Part shown: positions 17,469-25,761 of the stretch, piece after piece
Layout of the letters: each line of letters starts with the position of its first letter
How positions within the stretch are numbered: position 1 is the stretch's first letter
DNA from: Streptomyces caeruleatus
Lineage (GTDB): Bacteria; Actinomycetota; Actinomycetes; Streptomycetales; Streptomycetaceae
DNA: 64,000 bases
NCBI RefSeq assembly: GCF_001514235.1
Contig: NZ_KQ948925.1
Span: 435,469-499,468, forward strand
Direction: 5' to 3'
Position numbers and translations under genes: made by a program
Notes under the pieces: generated by a model
The model's database searches: none
Seen by the model: only the letters and a program-made list of their open reading frames with translations
Told to the model about the DNA's origin: nothing

Positions 17469-18485
17469 TCAGGCGCAGGCCGTAACAACAACAGGCTCCA
17501 GCGAACGAACGACCCGCACACGCCCGACCTCCTGGCCGCCCCCAAGCAGCGCCTCGCCCTGGAACTCGGTGAGCAGCCCGGGATCAACCCCGGCCCACGC
17601 AAGCGCCGCCGCCGCCACAGGGACTCGCGCCCGATTCGCCCCGTCGGCGATCTTCACAGCCACGGCCCGCCCGTCCGGCAGCGCGGCGACCTGAACGCCC
17701 TCGAACCCGTCCTTGGCGAGCAGCCCCGGCACGGCCCGCATCAGCGCGGCCACATCCCGCCCGGTGCCGGACGCCATCTCCGCATGCTCCCGCATCGCGT
17801 CCGCGACCCGGGCCTCGGGCGTACCCGGCGCCGCGGTGGCGATGCGAGCAGCGGCGCGGGCGAGCCCGTGCAGCGAGACGGAGAACAACGGTGCCCCACA
17901 CCCGTCGACGGTGGCGCGAGCGATCCGCTGACCGGTCAGGTCCTCGACGATCTCCGCGACGGCCTGCTGGAGCGGGTGCCCGGGATCGAGGTAGTCGTCC
18001 AGGGACCAGCCGTTCAGGGCACAGGTGTACAGCATGGCGGCGTGCTTGCCGGAGCAGTTCTGGGCGAGCCGGGAGGGCAGGCGACCGTCCCGGATCCAGG
18101 CGTCCCGGACGACCGGGTCGAACGGCATGTCCGGGACATTGCGCAAGTGGTCCTCGGTGAGCGCGGCGAGTTCGAGGATGCGCCGGGTGCCGCCGAGGTG
18201 GCGTTCCTCGCCGGAGTGGCTGGCCGCGGTGAGCGAGAGCAGCTCACCGTCGAGCGGGAGCCCGGCCCGCGCCATGGCGACGGCCTGGACGGGCTTGAGC
18301 GCCGAGCGCGGGTAGAAGGCGGCCTCGATGTCACCGAGCTGGAACTGGACCTCGCCGTCGGCACCGAGGACGACGACGGAGCCGTAGTGGATGCCTTCGA
18401 TCATTCCGCCGCGTATGAGGTGGGCGACGGGGGCGTGGAGGGGTTCGCGGACAAGGGGTGCGTCCGCTATGGAGCTGCTGTACAT
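17469..18485 (-). CDS. L-asparaginase (asparaginase II / Rhizobium-type family)
   Basis: This 338-residue protein belongs to the asparaginase II family typified by Rhizobium etli AnsA, not the E. coli type. Key motifs are RSALKPVQA, ASHSGEERH, QNCSGKHAAML (nucleophile S with K) and VDGCGAPLFSVSLHGLA. It hydrolyses asparagine to aspartate and ammonia in the cytoplasm, feeding the aspartase downstream. ATG 18485 has AGGT a few bases upstream. A longer form from GTG 18542 would overlap the permease stop as GTGA and cannot be excluded. Confidence 0.9.
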   Translation of the reverse strand: MYSSSIADAPLVREPLHAPVAHLIRGGMIEGIHYGSVVVLGADGEVQFQLGDIEAAFYPRSALKPVQAVAMARAGLPLDGELLSLTAASHSGEERHLGGTRRILELAALTEDHLRNVPDMPFDPVVRDAWIRDGRLPSRLAQNCSGKHAAMLYTCALNGWSLDDYLDPGHPLQQAVAEIVEDLTGQRIARATVDGCGAPLFSVSLHGLARAAARIATAAPGTPEARVADAMREHAEMASGTGRDVAALMRAVPGLLAKDGFEGVQVAALPDGRAVAVKIADGANRARVPVAAAALAWAGVDPGLLTEFQGEALLGGGQEVGRVRVVRSLEPVVVTACA

Positions 18486-18538
18486 CACTACCTGGTTGTG
18501 GTGAGTGGTCGATGAGGGGTCGTCGACCGACACGAGGG

Positions 18539-19978
18539 TCACGCGTCGGTCTTGCTCGCGGTGCGCGCGGCCCGTCGGCGGATGCCGAACCAGCCCGCGA
18601 CCAGCGCCAGGACGATCAGCGGCAGGCACAGCACGGTGGTGCGGCCGGCGCCTCCGTCGGCGTACATGAGGACCAGGACGGAGGCGAGGAAGGCCAGCGT
18701 CACGACTTCGGTCCAGGGGGAGCCCGGCAGTCGGTAGCTCGGGCGGTCGAGCTCGCCCTTCTGGGTCTTCTGCCAGAAGAGCAGGTGACAGATCATGATC
18801 ATGCCCCAGGTGGCGAGGATGCCGATCGCCGCGAAGTTCAGCACGATCTCGAACGCGTCCGCGGGGACGACGAAGTTGAGGCCGACGCCGAGGACACAGA
18901 TTCCGCTGGTGAGCAGGATGCCGCCGTACGGGACCTGGCTGCGGCTCATGACCGAGGTGAACTTCGGGGCGGAGCCGGACATCGCCATGGAGCGCAGGAT
19001 GCGGCCGGTGGAGTACAGGCCGGAGTTGAGCGAGGACATGGCCGCGGTCATCACGACGAGGTTCATGACGCCGCCGGCGGCCGGGATGCCGATGTTGGAC
19101 AGCACGGTGACGAAGGGGCTCTCCCCCGCCTTGTACGACGACCAGGGCAGCAGCATCGACAGCAGGAGGACCGAGCCGACGTAGAACAGGCCGACGCGCC
19201 ACATGATCGAGTTGATCGCCTTCGGCATGATCTTCTCGGGGTTCTCGGTCTCACCGGCGGCGACGCCGACCAGCTCGACGGAGGCGTAGGCGAAGACGAC
19301 GCCCTGGACGATCAGCAGCATCGGCAGCAGGCCGTTGGGGAAGAGGCCGCCGTGGTCGGTGATCAGGGAGGGGCCGGGGGTGGTGCCGTCTACGGGGTGC
19401 TGGGTGACCAGCAGGAAGATGCCGATGCACATGAAGACGACGAGCGCGCCGACCTTGACGATGGCGAACCAGAACTCCAGTTCGCCGAAGATCTTCACCG
19501 AGATCAGGTTCACGGTGAGGACGATGGCCAGGGCTATCAGCGCGATCACCCACTGCGGGATGTCGGAGAACATGCCCCAGTAGTGGGTGTACGTGGCCAC
19601 CGCGGTGATGTCGGCGATGCCGGTGGTGGCCCAGTTGAGGAAGTACATCCAGCCCGCGGTGTACGCGCCCTTCTCGCCCATGAACTCCCGGGCGTAGGAC
19701 ACGAAGGCGCCGGAGGACGGGCGGTACAGGACGAGTTCGCCGAGGGCGCGCACGACGAGGAAGGCGAAGATTCCGCAGACCGCGTAGGCGATGAACAGGG
19801 AGGGGCCGGCGTCGGCGAGCCGACCGCCCGCGCCGAGGAACAGGCCGGTGCCGATGGCTCCGCCGATGGCGATCATGTTGACGTGCCGGGACTTCAGCGA
19901 CTTGCTGTAGCCGAGGTCTCCGGCGTCTACGTGACCGGACTGGGGGCGCGTCTCTTCTTTGAACTGCTGCTCGCTCAC
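18539..19978 (-). CDS. Amino-acid permease of the AnsP/GABA-permease type
   Basis: This 479-residue APC-superfamily transporter has 12 predicted helices. The first-helix motif [41 protein letters not shown] and FVYASVE-like segment ([23 protein letters not shown]) are diagnostic of the amino-acid transporter family. Its place between a GntR regulator and asparaginase makes L-asparagine, perhaps with other amides, the likely substrate. The GTG start at 19978 overlaps the regulator's stop codon as GTGA, and asparaginase follows within 53 bases, so regulator, permease and enzyme form one operon. Confidence 0.88.
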   Translation of the reverse strand: MSEQQFKEETRPQSGHVDAGDLGYSKSLKSRHVNMIAIGGAIGTGLFLGAGGRLADAGPSLFIAYAVCGIFAFLVVRALGELVLYRPSSGAFVSYAREFMGEKGAYTAGWMYFLNWATTGIADITAVATYTHYWGMFSDIPQWVIALIALAIVLTVNLISVKIFGELEFWFAIVKVGALVVFMCIGIFLLVTQHPVDGTTPGPSLITDHGGLFPNGLLPMLLIVQGVVFAYASVELVGVAAGETENPEKIMPKAINSIMWRVGLFYVGSVLLLSMLLPWSSYKAGESPFVTVLSNIGIPAAGGVMNLVVMTAAMSSLNSGLYSTGRILRSMAMSGSAPKFTSVMSRSQVPYGGILLTSGICVLGVGLNFVVPADAFEIVLNFAAIGILATWGMIMICHLLFWQKTQKGELDRPSYRLPGSPWTEVVTLAFLASVLVLMYADGGAGRTTVLCLPLIVLALVAGWFGIRRRAARTASKTDA

Positions 19979-20706
19979 GCCTCGGGTCCGCCTTCCGTGG
20001 GGCTGTTCGTGCGCGCGGGGCGCACGATGTCGGTGAGGGTGGTCTCGACGCGGTCGAGGTGGTGGGCCATGGCGTCGGTCGCGTCGAGTTCGGAACCGTC
20101 GATCAGCGCCTCGACGATGGCCCGGTGCTCGCGGTTGGACTGTTCGCGGCGGCCGCCCAGCTCGTTGAGGAAGGCCGACTGACGCGCCAGCGCGTCGCGG
20201 ATCTCCTCGATGACCCGGCGGAACACCGGGTTCTGGGCGGCTTCGGCCACGGCCAGGTGGAAGAGGGTGTCCATCGCGACCCACGCGGTGGTGTCCGTCT
20301 CCCGTTCCATCCGGTCGAGCAGATGGGCCAGGTGGTCGAGGTTCTCCGGGGTGCGGCGCAGGGCCGCGTACCCGGCGACCGGGATCTCGACGTGCCGGCG
20401 GACCTCCAGCAGGTCGCTGGCCGCGTAGTCGCCGAAGGTGGGGTCCTCGACGGCGTTGGCGACGACGAAGGTGCCCTTGCCGGTCTTGGAGACGGTCAGG
20501 CCCATGGTCTGCAGGGCCCTGAGGGCCTCGCGCAGGACGGGGCGGCTGATCTCCAGGGTGCGGCAGAGCTCCGCCTCGGAGGGCAGCTTGTCGCCGATGG
20601 CGTACTCGCCGCGCTCGATGGCGCTACGGAGGTGTGCCAGGACCGCTTCCATGGCGCTGACGCGTCGCGGCGGCTGTCCGGCTGTCCGGCTGTCTGACAG
20701 GTTCAC
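19975..20706 (-). CDS. GntR-family regulator, FadR/FCD subfamily
   Basis: This 243-residue regulator has a winged-helix domain ([44 protein letters not shown], residues 22-70) and an FCD-type all-helical ligand domain with histidine and aspartate residues suited to metal-assisted carboxylate binding ([17 protein letters not shown]). FCD regulators of amino-acid catabolic operons usually repress until a carboxylate is present. It heads the operon with permease and asparaginase. GTG 20706 lacks a Shine-Dalgarno sequence but is seven bases from a -10 element, so a leaderless mRNA is likely. Confidence 0.87.
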   Translation of the reverse strand: MNLSDSRTAGQPPRRVSAMEAVLAHLRSAIERGEYAIGDKLPSEAELCRTLEISRPVLREALRALQTMGLTVSKTGKGTFVVANAVEDPTFGDYAASDLLEVRRHVEIPVAGYAALRRTPENLDHLAHLLDRMERETDTTAWVAMDTLFHLAVAEAAQNPVFRRVIEEIRDALARQSAFLNELGGRREQSNREHRAIVEALIDGSELDATDAMAHHLDRVETTLTDIVRPARTNSPTEGGPEA

Positions 20707-20713
20707 GGGAGAG

Positions 20714-20743
20714 ATACTCCGGGTGAGCCGCGGGTGGTGTCAA
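20714..20743 (-). promoter_or_regulatory. Promoter of the asparagine-utilisation operon
   Basis: On the minus strand, TTGACA (20743-20738) is followed after 18 bases by GAGTAT (20719-20714). Seven bases later is the GTG start, so the transcript would begin at or next to the start codon. Confidence 0.6.
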
Positions 20744-20843
20744 GGGAGCCGAAAGGAAAAATTCACCGGGTGCGACGCCTGAAAACCGACTTCACACCCG
20801 GCCGGGTCCCCGGTACGGTCCACGGTTGTCCGTCGGTCGCGGG

Positions 20844-21683
20844 TCAGCTGTTGATCACGCCGGTCCCCAAGAGCCCGAACAGCAGCACGCCGACCACGAT
20901 CCGGTAGATCACGAACGCGTTGAACGAGTGCTTGGCGACGAACTTCAGCAGCCAGGCGATGGAGGCGTAGGCGACGACGAAGGAGACGGCGGTCCCGACC
21001 GCCAGCGGCAGCGCGCCCGCGCCGGTCGTGCCGAGGGCGTCCTTCAGCTCGTAGATGCCGGCGCCGGTGAGGGCCGGGATGCCGAGGAAGAAGGACAGGC
21101 GGGTGGCGGCGACCCGGTCCAGGTCGAGCATCAGCGCCGTGGACATCGTGGCGCCGGAGCGCGAGAAGCCAGGGAAGAGCAGGGCGAGGATCTGCGAGCT
21201 GCCGACGAGCATCGCGTCCTTGAAGGAGGTGTCGTCCTCACCGCGCTTGTGCCGCCCCATCTGGTCCGCCGCCCACATCACCCCGCTGCCCACGATCAGC
21301 GACCCCGCGACGACCCACAGCGAGGCGAGCGGCCCCTTGATCAGCGGCTTGGCGGCCAGGCCCACGGCGATGATCGGGATCGTCGCGTAGATCACCCACC
21401 AGGCGAACTTGTAGTCGTGGTGGTACCGCTCCTCCTTGTCCCGCAGCCCGCGCAGCCACGCGGAGACGATCCGCACGATGTCCTTGAAGAAGTACACGAG
21501 CACGGCGGCGATGGCGCCGACCTGGATGACGGCCGAGAACCCGACGACCGCGTCGTCGTCGACCGGGATGTCCATGAGCCCCTCGGCGATCTTCAGATGC
21601 CCGGTCGAGGACACCGGCAGGAACTCGGTCACCCCCTCGACGGCTCCGAGGACGACGGCCTGACCGACGCTGATGACGCTCAT
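20844..21683 (-). CDS. uppP: Undecaprenyl-diphosphatase
   Basis: This 279-residue membrane phosphatase is full length for UppP/BacA. It has EGVTEFLPVSSTGH near the N-terminus and PGFSRSGAT in the second inverted repeat, the two catalytic signatures, plus about eight hydrophobic helices. It dephosphorylates undecaprenyl diphosphate to recycle the lipid carrier for peptidoglycan and confers bacitracin tolerance when abundant. ATG 21683 gives the family start MSVISVGQAVVLG. A gap of about 90 bases separates it from the fluoride-exporter genes upstream on the same strand. Confidence 0.95.
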   Translation of the reverse strand: MSVISVGQAVVLGAVEGVTEFLPVSSTGHLKIAEGLMDIPVDDDAVVGFSAVIQVGAIAAVLVYFFKDIVRIVSAWLRGLRDKEERYHHDYKFAWWVIYATIPIIAVGLAAKPLIKGPLASLWVVAGSLIVGSGVMWAADQMGRHKRGEDDTSFKDAMLVGSSQILALLFPGFSRSGATMSTALMLDLDRVAATRLSFFLGIPALTGAGIYELKDALGTTGAGALPLAVGTAVSFVVAYASIAWLLKFVAKHSFNAFVIYRIVVGVLLFGLLGTGVINS

Positions 21684-21776
21684 GGGATCCAGTTCCGGGG
21701 GTTCGGCGGGACAGTGGCGCGCTCTGTCCTACCAGGTGCGGGTGTGATCCCCGCGCCGACAGCGCCACGCGGCGGC

Positions 21777-22151
21777 CTAGGACCACACCCCCTGGGCGAC
21801 CGACACCCCCACGAACGCCGCACCGAGTCCCGCGGTCACGCTCCCCGCGATGTTGGCGACGGCGTAGAGCCCGGCGCCCGTCTCGGCGAGCCGGAGGGTC
21901 TCGTAGGAGAAGGTCGAGTAGGTGGTCAGGGCGCCGCACAGGCCGGTGCCGAGCAGCAGCTGGAGGTGGGAGCTGGCGGCGCCCTGGGCCGCCGCGCCGG
22001 TGATCAGGCCGAGGATCAGACAGCCGCTGACGTTGACCAGGAAGGTGCCCCAGGGGAACACCGAGTCGTGCCGGGACTGCACCGCACGGTCGGTGAGATA
22101 GCGCAGGGGCGCGCCGACGACGGCGCCCGCGATCACCAGGAGCCAGTTCAC
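21777..22151 (-). CDS. Fluoride ion channel FluC/CrcB, subunit 2
   Basis: This 124-residue protein has four membrane helices. The FluC motifs are visible: [27 protein letters not shown] (pore asparagine) and [16 protein letters not shown] (the TTYSTFS phenylalanine and Na+ site region). FluC channels are dual-topology dimers that expel fluoride. Start ATG 22151 overlaps the DUF190 gene's stop as ATGA. With the second FluC gene in the same operon, the working unit is probably a heterodimer of antiparallel subunits. Confidence 0.92.
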   Translation of the reverse strand: MNWLLVIAGAVVGAPLRYLTDRAVQSRHDSVFPWGTFLVNVSGCLILGLITGAAAQGAASSHLQLLLGTGLCGALTTYSTFSYETLRLAETGAGLYAVANIAGSVTAGLGAAFVGVSVAQGVWS

Positions 22152-22552
22152 GGCGCCCTCTTACCTTCCGTGTTCTTACCTCCGGCGTCCTCTTCGGGCG
22201 GTTCCGGCGGGGTGTGGCCACGGCCGGTGTACCGGATGACCTCGCAGTCGTCGAGGGTGACCAGACCCTCGGTGACGAGTTCGTCGAGCTGTGGCAGGAA
22301 GGCCCGTACGCGTTCCTCGGTGTCGACGATCACGATCGCGACCGGCAGGTCCTCGCTCAGGGACAGCAGTCGTGAGGTGTGGATCAGGGAGGAGGCGCCG
22401 AAGCCCTCGATGCCGCGGAAGACGCTCGCCCCCGCGAGGCCGGCGGCGTGGGCGCGGTGCACGATCTCCGCGTACAGGGGCTTGTGGTGCCGGGTGTCGT
22501 GCTCGCCGACGAAGACGGTCAGGCGCAGCGCCCTGCCGGTCAGCCTGGTCAT
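22148..22552 (-). CDS. DUF190 protein between two FluC genes
   Basis: This 134-residue DUF190-family protein has a ferredoxin-like, PII-related fold. Readable family features are [44 protein letters not shown] and [19 protein letters not shown]. It has no membrane helices and should be cytosolic. It is coupled by ATGA overlaps to a FluC gene on each side, so a role in regulating or assembling the fluoride channel is the natural inference. The biochemical function of the family is not known to me. Confidence 0.85.
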   Translation of the reverse strand: MTRLTGRALRLTVFVGEHDTRHHKPLYAEIVHRAHAAGLAGASVFRGIEGFGASSLIHTSRLLSLSEDLPVAIVIVDTEERVRAFLPQLDELVTEGLVTLDDCEVIRYTGRGHTPPEPPEEDAGGKNTEGKRAP

Positions 22553-23010
22553 GGCTGCCTCGCTTTCAGGATGCGGCGGGTGGCCGTCGCCGCGAGCCAG
22601 ACGGCCGTGAGCGCCGCGACGAGGGTGGCGGCGAGGTAGGCCAGGCCCACGCGCGGGTGACCGGCGTCCAGCTGCTTCTGGATGTCGACGGCGTACGTGG
22701 AGAAGGTCGTGAAGCCGCCGAGCACGCCGGTGCCGAAGAAGGGACGGACGAGGCGGTGGGCCGCCCCCACCTCGGTGACGACCACCATGAACACGCCGAT
22801 CACTGCGCAGCCCACGACATTGATCCAGAACGTCGCCCAGGGGAAGCCGCCGGGCCCGGCCGGCCACCACAGGGACGCCGCGTACCGGGCGGTGGCGCCG
22901 ATCGCCCCGCCGAGCGCGACGACCGCGACGACGGGCGCCTGGGCCCGCCACGCGGGTGGCCGCGGCGCACGGACGGGGGCGCGCAGGCTCTCGGTGTCCG
23001 GGGCTGTCAT
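22549..23010 (-). CDS. Fluoride ion channel FluC/CrcB, subunit 1
   Basis: This 153-residue FluC protein has a proline/alanine-rich cytosolic N-terminal extension of about 25 residues before the first helix. Motifs are [34 protein letters not shown] and [17 protein letters not shown]. It is the first gene of the operon FluC-DUF190-FluC. An AGGAG sequence lies about ten bases before ATG 23010. The basic, proline-rich N-terminus differs from subunit 2 and would help set opposite membrane orientations under the positive-inside rule. Confidence 0.9.
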   Translation of the reverse strand: MTAPDTESLRAPVRAPRPPAWRAQAPVVAVVALGGAIGATARYAASLWWPAGPGGFPWATFWINVVGCAVIGVFMVVVTEVGAAHRLVRPFFGTGVLGGFTTFSTYAVDIQKQLDAGHPRVGLAYLAATLVAALTAVWLAATATRRILKARQP

Positions 23011-23087
23011 GGTCGTACGTCTCCTGCCTGGACCGCCTCACCGCACCTGGCGTGGTGATCGCGGCCGGTCAACAGCGTACGCCGGGC

Positions 23088-24050
23088 TCATTTCGGTACG
23101 GGTGCCTCGCACACCGCGACGCCCCGCTCCCACAGGCTGCCCAGGATCAGCCGGTCGCCGCTCTCGCACACGCTGGTGACCATCCGGAAGCGGGAGTGCC
23201 GGCGGGCCAGGTGGTGCACGACCTGACCGGTGTCGTCGACCGCGAGGACGCCGATCGTGCCCGTGGGGCGGAAGGGCGCGCGCACGGCGACGCGTGCGGC
23301 GGTGCGGCGTACGGCGGGGGCGGCGCGGTGCAGGAGGTCGAGCGGGGGGACGCGCGGGCCGGCCAGCGCCACCCAGATCGGGCCGTCCGGGGCGCCGCGC
23401 CAGAGGTTGTCCGGCATGCCCGGCAGGTTCTCGACGAAGGGCTCGCTCCGGCCGGCGCGAGGGCCGGTGAGCCAGTAGCGGGTGAGGCGGCACGCGCCCG
23501 TCTCGGCGACGACCAGGAAGGAACCGTCGGCGCTCAGGGCGAGGCCGTTGGCGAACTGGAGGCCGTCCAGGAGGACTTCGGGGGTGTCGCTGCCGGGGGC
23601 CAGGCGCAGGAGCCGGCCGGTCGCCGTGTGTTCGACGAGGTCGCCGATCCAGTGGTCCAGGGGGTGGCGGCGGCTGCTCACGGTGAAGCAGACGCTGCCG
23701 TCGGGCAGGGCCACCGCGTTGCTGCAGAACCGCAGCGGCTCTCCCGCCACCGAGTCGGCGAGGACGCGTACGGTGCCGTCGGTGAGGTCGACGCGGAGCA
23801 GTCCTCGTTCCGCGTCGCACACCAACAGGGCGTCGTCCGCAAGGAGTTCGAGGCCGAGCGGTCGCCCGCCGGTCTCGGCGAGCACCTCGACCCGGGCCCC
23901 GGCGGAGTCCGTCAGGCCGTCGAGGCGCAGGATGCGGCCGTCCTCGACGCCGGTGAGCACCCGGCCCCGGGCATCGGCGACCACGTCCTCCGGGCCGCGG
24001 GCGCCGATCGCCACGTACCGGCGCGGGACGAGCTCGGTGGGACGGTCCAT
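23088..24050 (-). CDS. SMP-30/gluconolactonase-like beta-propeller protein
   Basis: This 320-residue six-bladed beta-propeller is of the SMP-30/strictosidine-synthase-like family: GPEDVVADARGRVLTGVEDGRILRL, GRPLGLELLADDALLVCDAERGLLRVD, DGLQFANGLALSADGSFLVVAETGACRLTRYWL and LPGMPDNLWRGAPDGPIWVALAG with the NG/DN metal-binding residues. Such proteins hydrolyse sugar lactones or related esters using a bound divalent metal. No signal peptide is visible. ATG 24050 has AAGGAGAGG upstream. It is not clearly coupled to the fluoride operon 77 bases downstream. Confidence 0.82.
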   Translation of the reverse strand: MDRPTELVPRRYVAIGARGPEDVVADARGRVLTGVEDGRILRLDGLTDSAGARVEVLAETGGRPLGLELLADDALLVCDAERGLLRVDLTDGTVRVLADSVAGEPLRFCSNAVALPDGSVCFTVSSRRHPLDHWIGDLVEHTATGRLLRLAPGSDTPEVLLDGLQFANGLALSADGSFLVVAETGACRLTRYWLTGPRAGRSEPFVENLPGMPDNLWRGAPDGPIWVALAGPRVPPLDLLHRAAPAVRRTAARVAVRAPFRPTGTIGVLAVDDTGQVVHHLARRHSRFRMVTSVCESGDRLILGSLWERGVAVCEAPVPK

Positions 24051-24249
24051 GAAAGGCCTCTCCTTCGGTGCGCGACAACCGCTCCTGCCAGGCACGCACC
24101 GTAGTGCGCATGTCACGGCGACGCGCGCCCGGGTACCCGGACCGTGCCGTGTCATCCGCCCGGGTACGCGAGCGGTGTGTCACGGTTTACGAGGAACGTC
24201 CCCTGGCCACTCGGCCAGGCGCGCACAACAGGCGAGAGAGGGTGGTCGT

Positions 24250-24324
24250 ATGTCACGTCCGCCCCGGTGGTGTGTGGACCGGCGCCCCGGTAGAGGGGCC
24301 CGTGACCTACGGCGGCCGAGTTGA
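24250..24324 (+). CDS. Possible 24-residue leader ORF coupled to the YihY/BrkB gene
   Basis: ATG 24250 is preceded by GAGAGAGGGTGG and reads MSRPPRWCVDRRPGR then GARDLRRPS before stopping at 24322-24324. That stop overlaps the TTG start of the following membrane protein as TTGA. The peptide is arginine- and proline-rich and has no recognisable domain. It could be a leader that delivers ribosomes to the weak TTG start. Translation is unproven. Confidence 0.4.
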   Translation: MSRPPRWCVDRRPGRGARDLRRPS

Positions 24325-25238
24325 ACGTCCGGCACTTCTGGCCGCACACGGCCTGGCACCGGGTGGGGCTCGCGGAGCTCTACCGGCGCGGCAAGGAGCT
24401 GGAGTTGCTGCACCGGGCCATGGGGTTCGCCGCGCTCTCCCTGGTCACGCTGGCTCCGCTGCTGATCGTGGTGGCGGCCGTCGATCCCCTGGGGCGCGGC
24501 GGGTTCGCCCTGTGGCTGGTGGACGGCATGGACCTGTCCGGAAGGTCGGCCCGCGCCCTCTCGCAGGTCTTCACTCCGCCCCGCAAGGTGGTCAGCACGA
24601 CCAGTGCGCTGAGCGTGGCCCTGCTCGCGGTGTTCGGTGTGGCCTTCGGCGCCAGCGTCCAGAACGGCTACGAGCGGATCTGGCGGCTGCCCGCCGGACC
24701 CTGGCACCGGGTGTGGCGGCAGACGGTCTGGCTGATCATGCTCATGGCGTATGTGTACGCGCAGGTGCAGACCCGGACCCTGCTGCACGGCACACCCCGC
24801 ATCCTGCTGAGCACGGCGGTGGGCGTGCTGTTCTTCTGGTGGGGGCCGCACTTCCTGCTCTGTGAGGTGCGCTGGCGGTATCTGCTGCCCGGTGCGATTG
24901 CCACCATGGCGGGGCTGGTCGGGCTGCGCTGGTTCTCGTACCTGGTGTTCACCCCGTTGCTCGTCACCAACGCGATCAGCTACGGCCCCGTCGGGACCGT
25001 CCTGGTGGTGGAGTCCTGGCTGGTCGGGGTGGGGTTCGTGGTCTACGGCGGGGCGCTGCTGGGCCGGCTGCTGTGCGAGCGGTTCGGGGATGTCGACGAC
25101 CGGGACCGCACGGACGCCGGGAAGCCGGACCGCGCGGACGCCGGGAAGCCGGACCGCGCGGCCCCCGGACGACGGCAGCGCGGGCGAGGGTCGTCGGGCG
25201 CTTCCGCGGATCCTGCGCAGCCCGGTGTGTCCGAGTAG
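24321..25238 (+). CDS. YihY/BrkB-family membrane protein
   Basis: This 305-residue protein has six hydrophobic helices. GKELELLHRAMGFAALSLVTLAPLLIVVAA and SVQNGYERIWRLPAGPWHRVWRQTVWL match the YihY/BrkB family, once misannotated as ribonuclease BN; function is not established. In-frame stops at 24291 and 24303 exclude longer forms, and the first usable start is TTG 24321, which overlaps the stop of a short upstream ORF. The C-terminus is hydrophilic and contains a tandem 8-residue repeat (ADAGKPDR). The next gene is convergent. Confidence 0.78.
   Translation: MNVRHFWPHTAWHRVGLAELYRRGKELELLHRAMGFAALSLVTLAPLLIVVAAVDPLGRGGFALWLVDGMDLSGRSARALSQVFTPPRKVVSTTSALSVALLAVFGVAFGASVQNGYERIWRLPAGPWHRVWRQTVWLIMLMAYVYAQVQTRTLLHGTPRILLSTAVGVLFFWWGPHFLLCEVRWRYLLPGAIATMAGLVGLRWFSYLVFTPLLVTNAISYGPVGTVLVVESWLVGVGFVVYGGALLGRLLCERFGDVDDRDRTDAGKPDRADAGKPDRAAPGRRQRGRGSSGASADPAQPGVSE
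25112..25161 (+). repeat. 24-bp tandem repeat in the BrkB-family tail
   Basis: Two exact copies begin at 25112 and 25136, with a degenerate start just upstream. The period is eight codons, so the frame is kept and the unit ADAGKPDR is repeated. Confidence 0.8.
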
Positions 25239-25271
25239 AGGCGACTGCGGGACCCCGTCCGGGCAGCGCCG

Positions 25272-25559
25272 CTACCAGCCCTTCTCAAACACGCGGGCGA
25301 CCTCGGCGATCCGCATGTCGTCGCGGCGGTAGTGCAGGCGCCGCCTGATCCGCTTGGTGCGCAGCAGGCCGAGGTTCACGAGGAGGGTGAGGTGGGTCTC
25401 GGCGACCTTGCGCGGTACGCCGAGCTTCGCGGCCACGGCGGACGCGGGGACGCCGTCCTCGGCCGGGTCGCCGTGCCGCTGCTTCGGGAAGTGCGCGACC
25501 GGGTCCTTCAGCCATTGAAGGATGTCCAGGCGGGCTGTGCCGGCGGGAGTCCTCAGCAT
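25272..25559 (-). CDS. Small winged-helix DNA-binding protein (ArsR-like)
   Basis: This 95-residue single-domain protein reads LDILQWLKDPVAHFP, then VPASAVAAKLGVPRKVAETHLTLLVNLGLLRTKRIRRRLHYRRDD, a winged helix with recognition helix and basic wing. The SAVAAKLGVPRKVAETHLTLL segment is ArsR-like, but no metal-binding cysteines are present. The target is unknown. ATG 25559 follows a GGGGGGAC ribosome site. It lies convergent to the BrkB-family gene and downstream of the galactanase terminator, so it is probably transcribed separately. Confidence 0.7.
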   Translation of the reverse strand: MLRTPAGTARLDILQWLKDPVAHFPKQRHGDPAEDGVPASAVAAKLGVPRKVAETHLTLLVNLGLLRTKRIRRRLHYRRDDMRIAEVARVFEKGW

Positions 25560-25701
25560 GTCGTCCCCCCCTTCGTCGGGCCGCGTCGTCACGCGTCCTC
25601 CCACTGTCCCGCAGCCGAGGCAGCCCTGTCCGGGACTCTTCGAGCCTTGTCCGGTACCGAACGGCCGTACGACATGGGGTCGTTCGCCCCGGACGCGGCG
25701 A

Positions 25702-25729
25702 GGCCCGGTCGCAGGCGTGCGACCGGGCC
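25702..25729 (-). terminator. 12-bp hairpin after the galactanase gene
   Basis: GGCCCGGTCGCA and TGCGACCGGGCC form a perfect stem closed by a GGCG loop, 33 bases beyond the galactanase stop codon. It has no U-tract, as is usual in Streptomyces. Confidence 0.8.
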
Positions 25730-25761
25730 CCTTGTTCACCGACTCGGCGGATTCGGCGGAC

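Noticed and set aside
23011..23087. Possible fluoride riboswitch upstream of the FluC operon
   Set aside because: The 77-base gap shows none of the conserved pseudoknot elements of the crcB motif that I can recognise.
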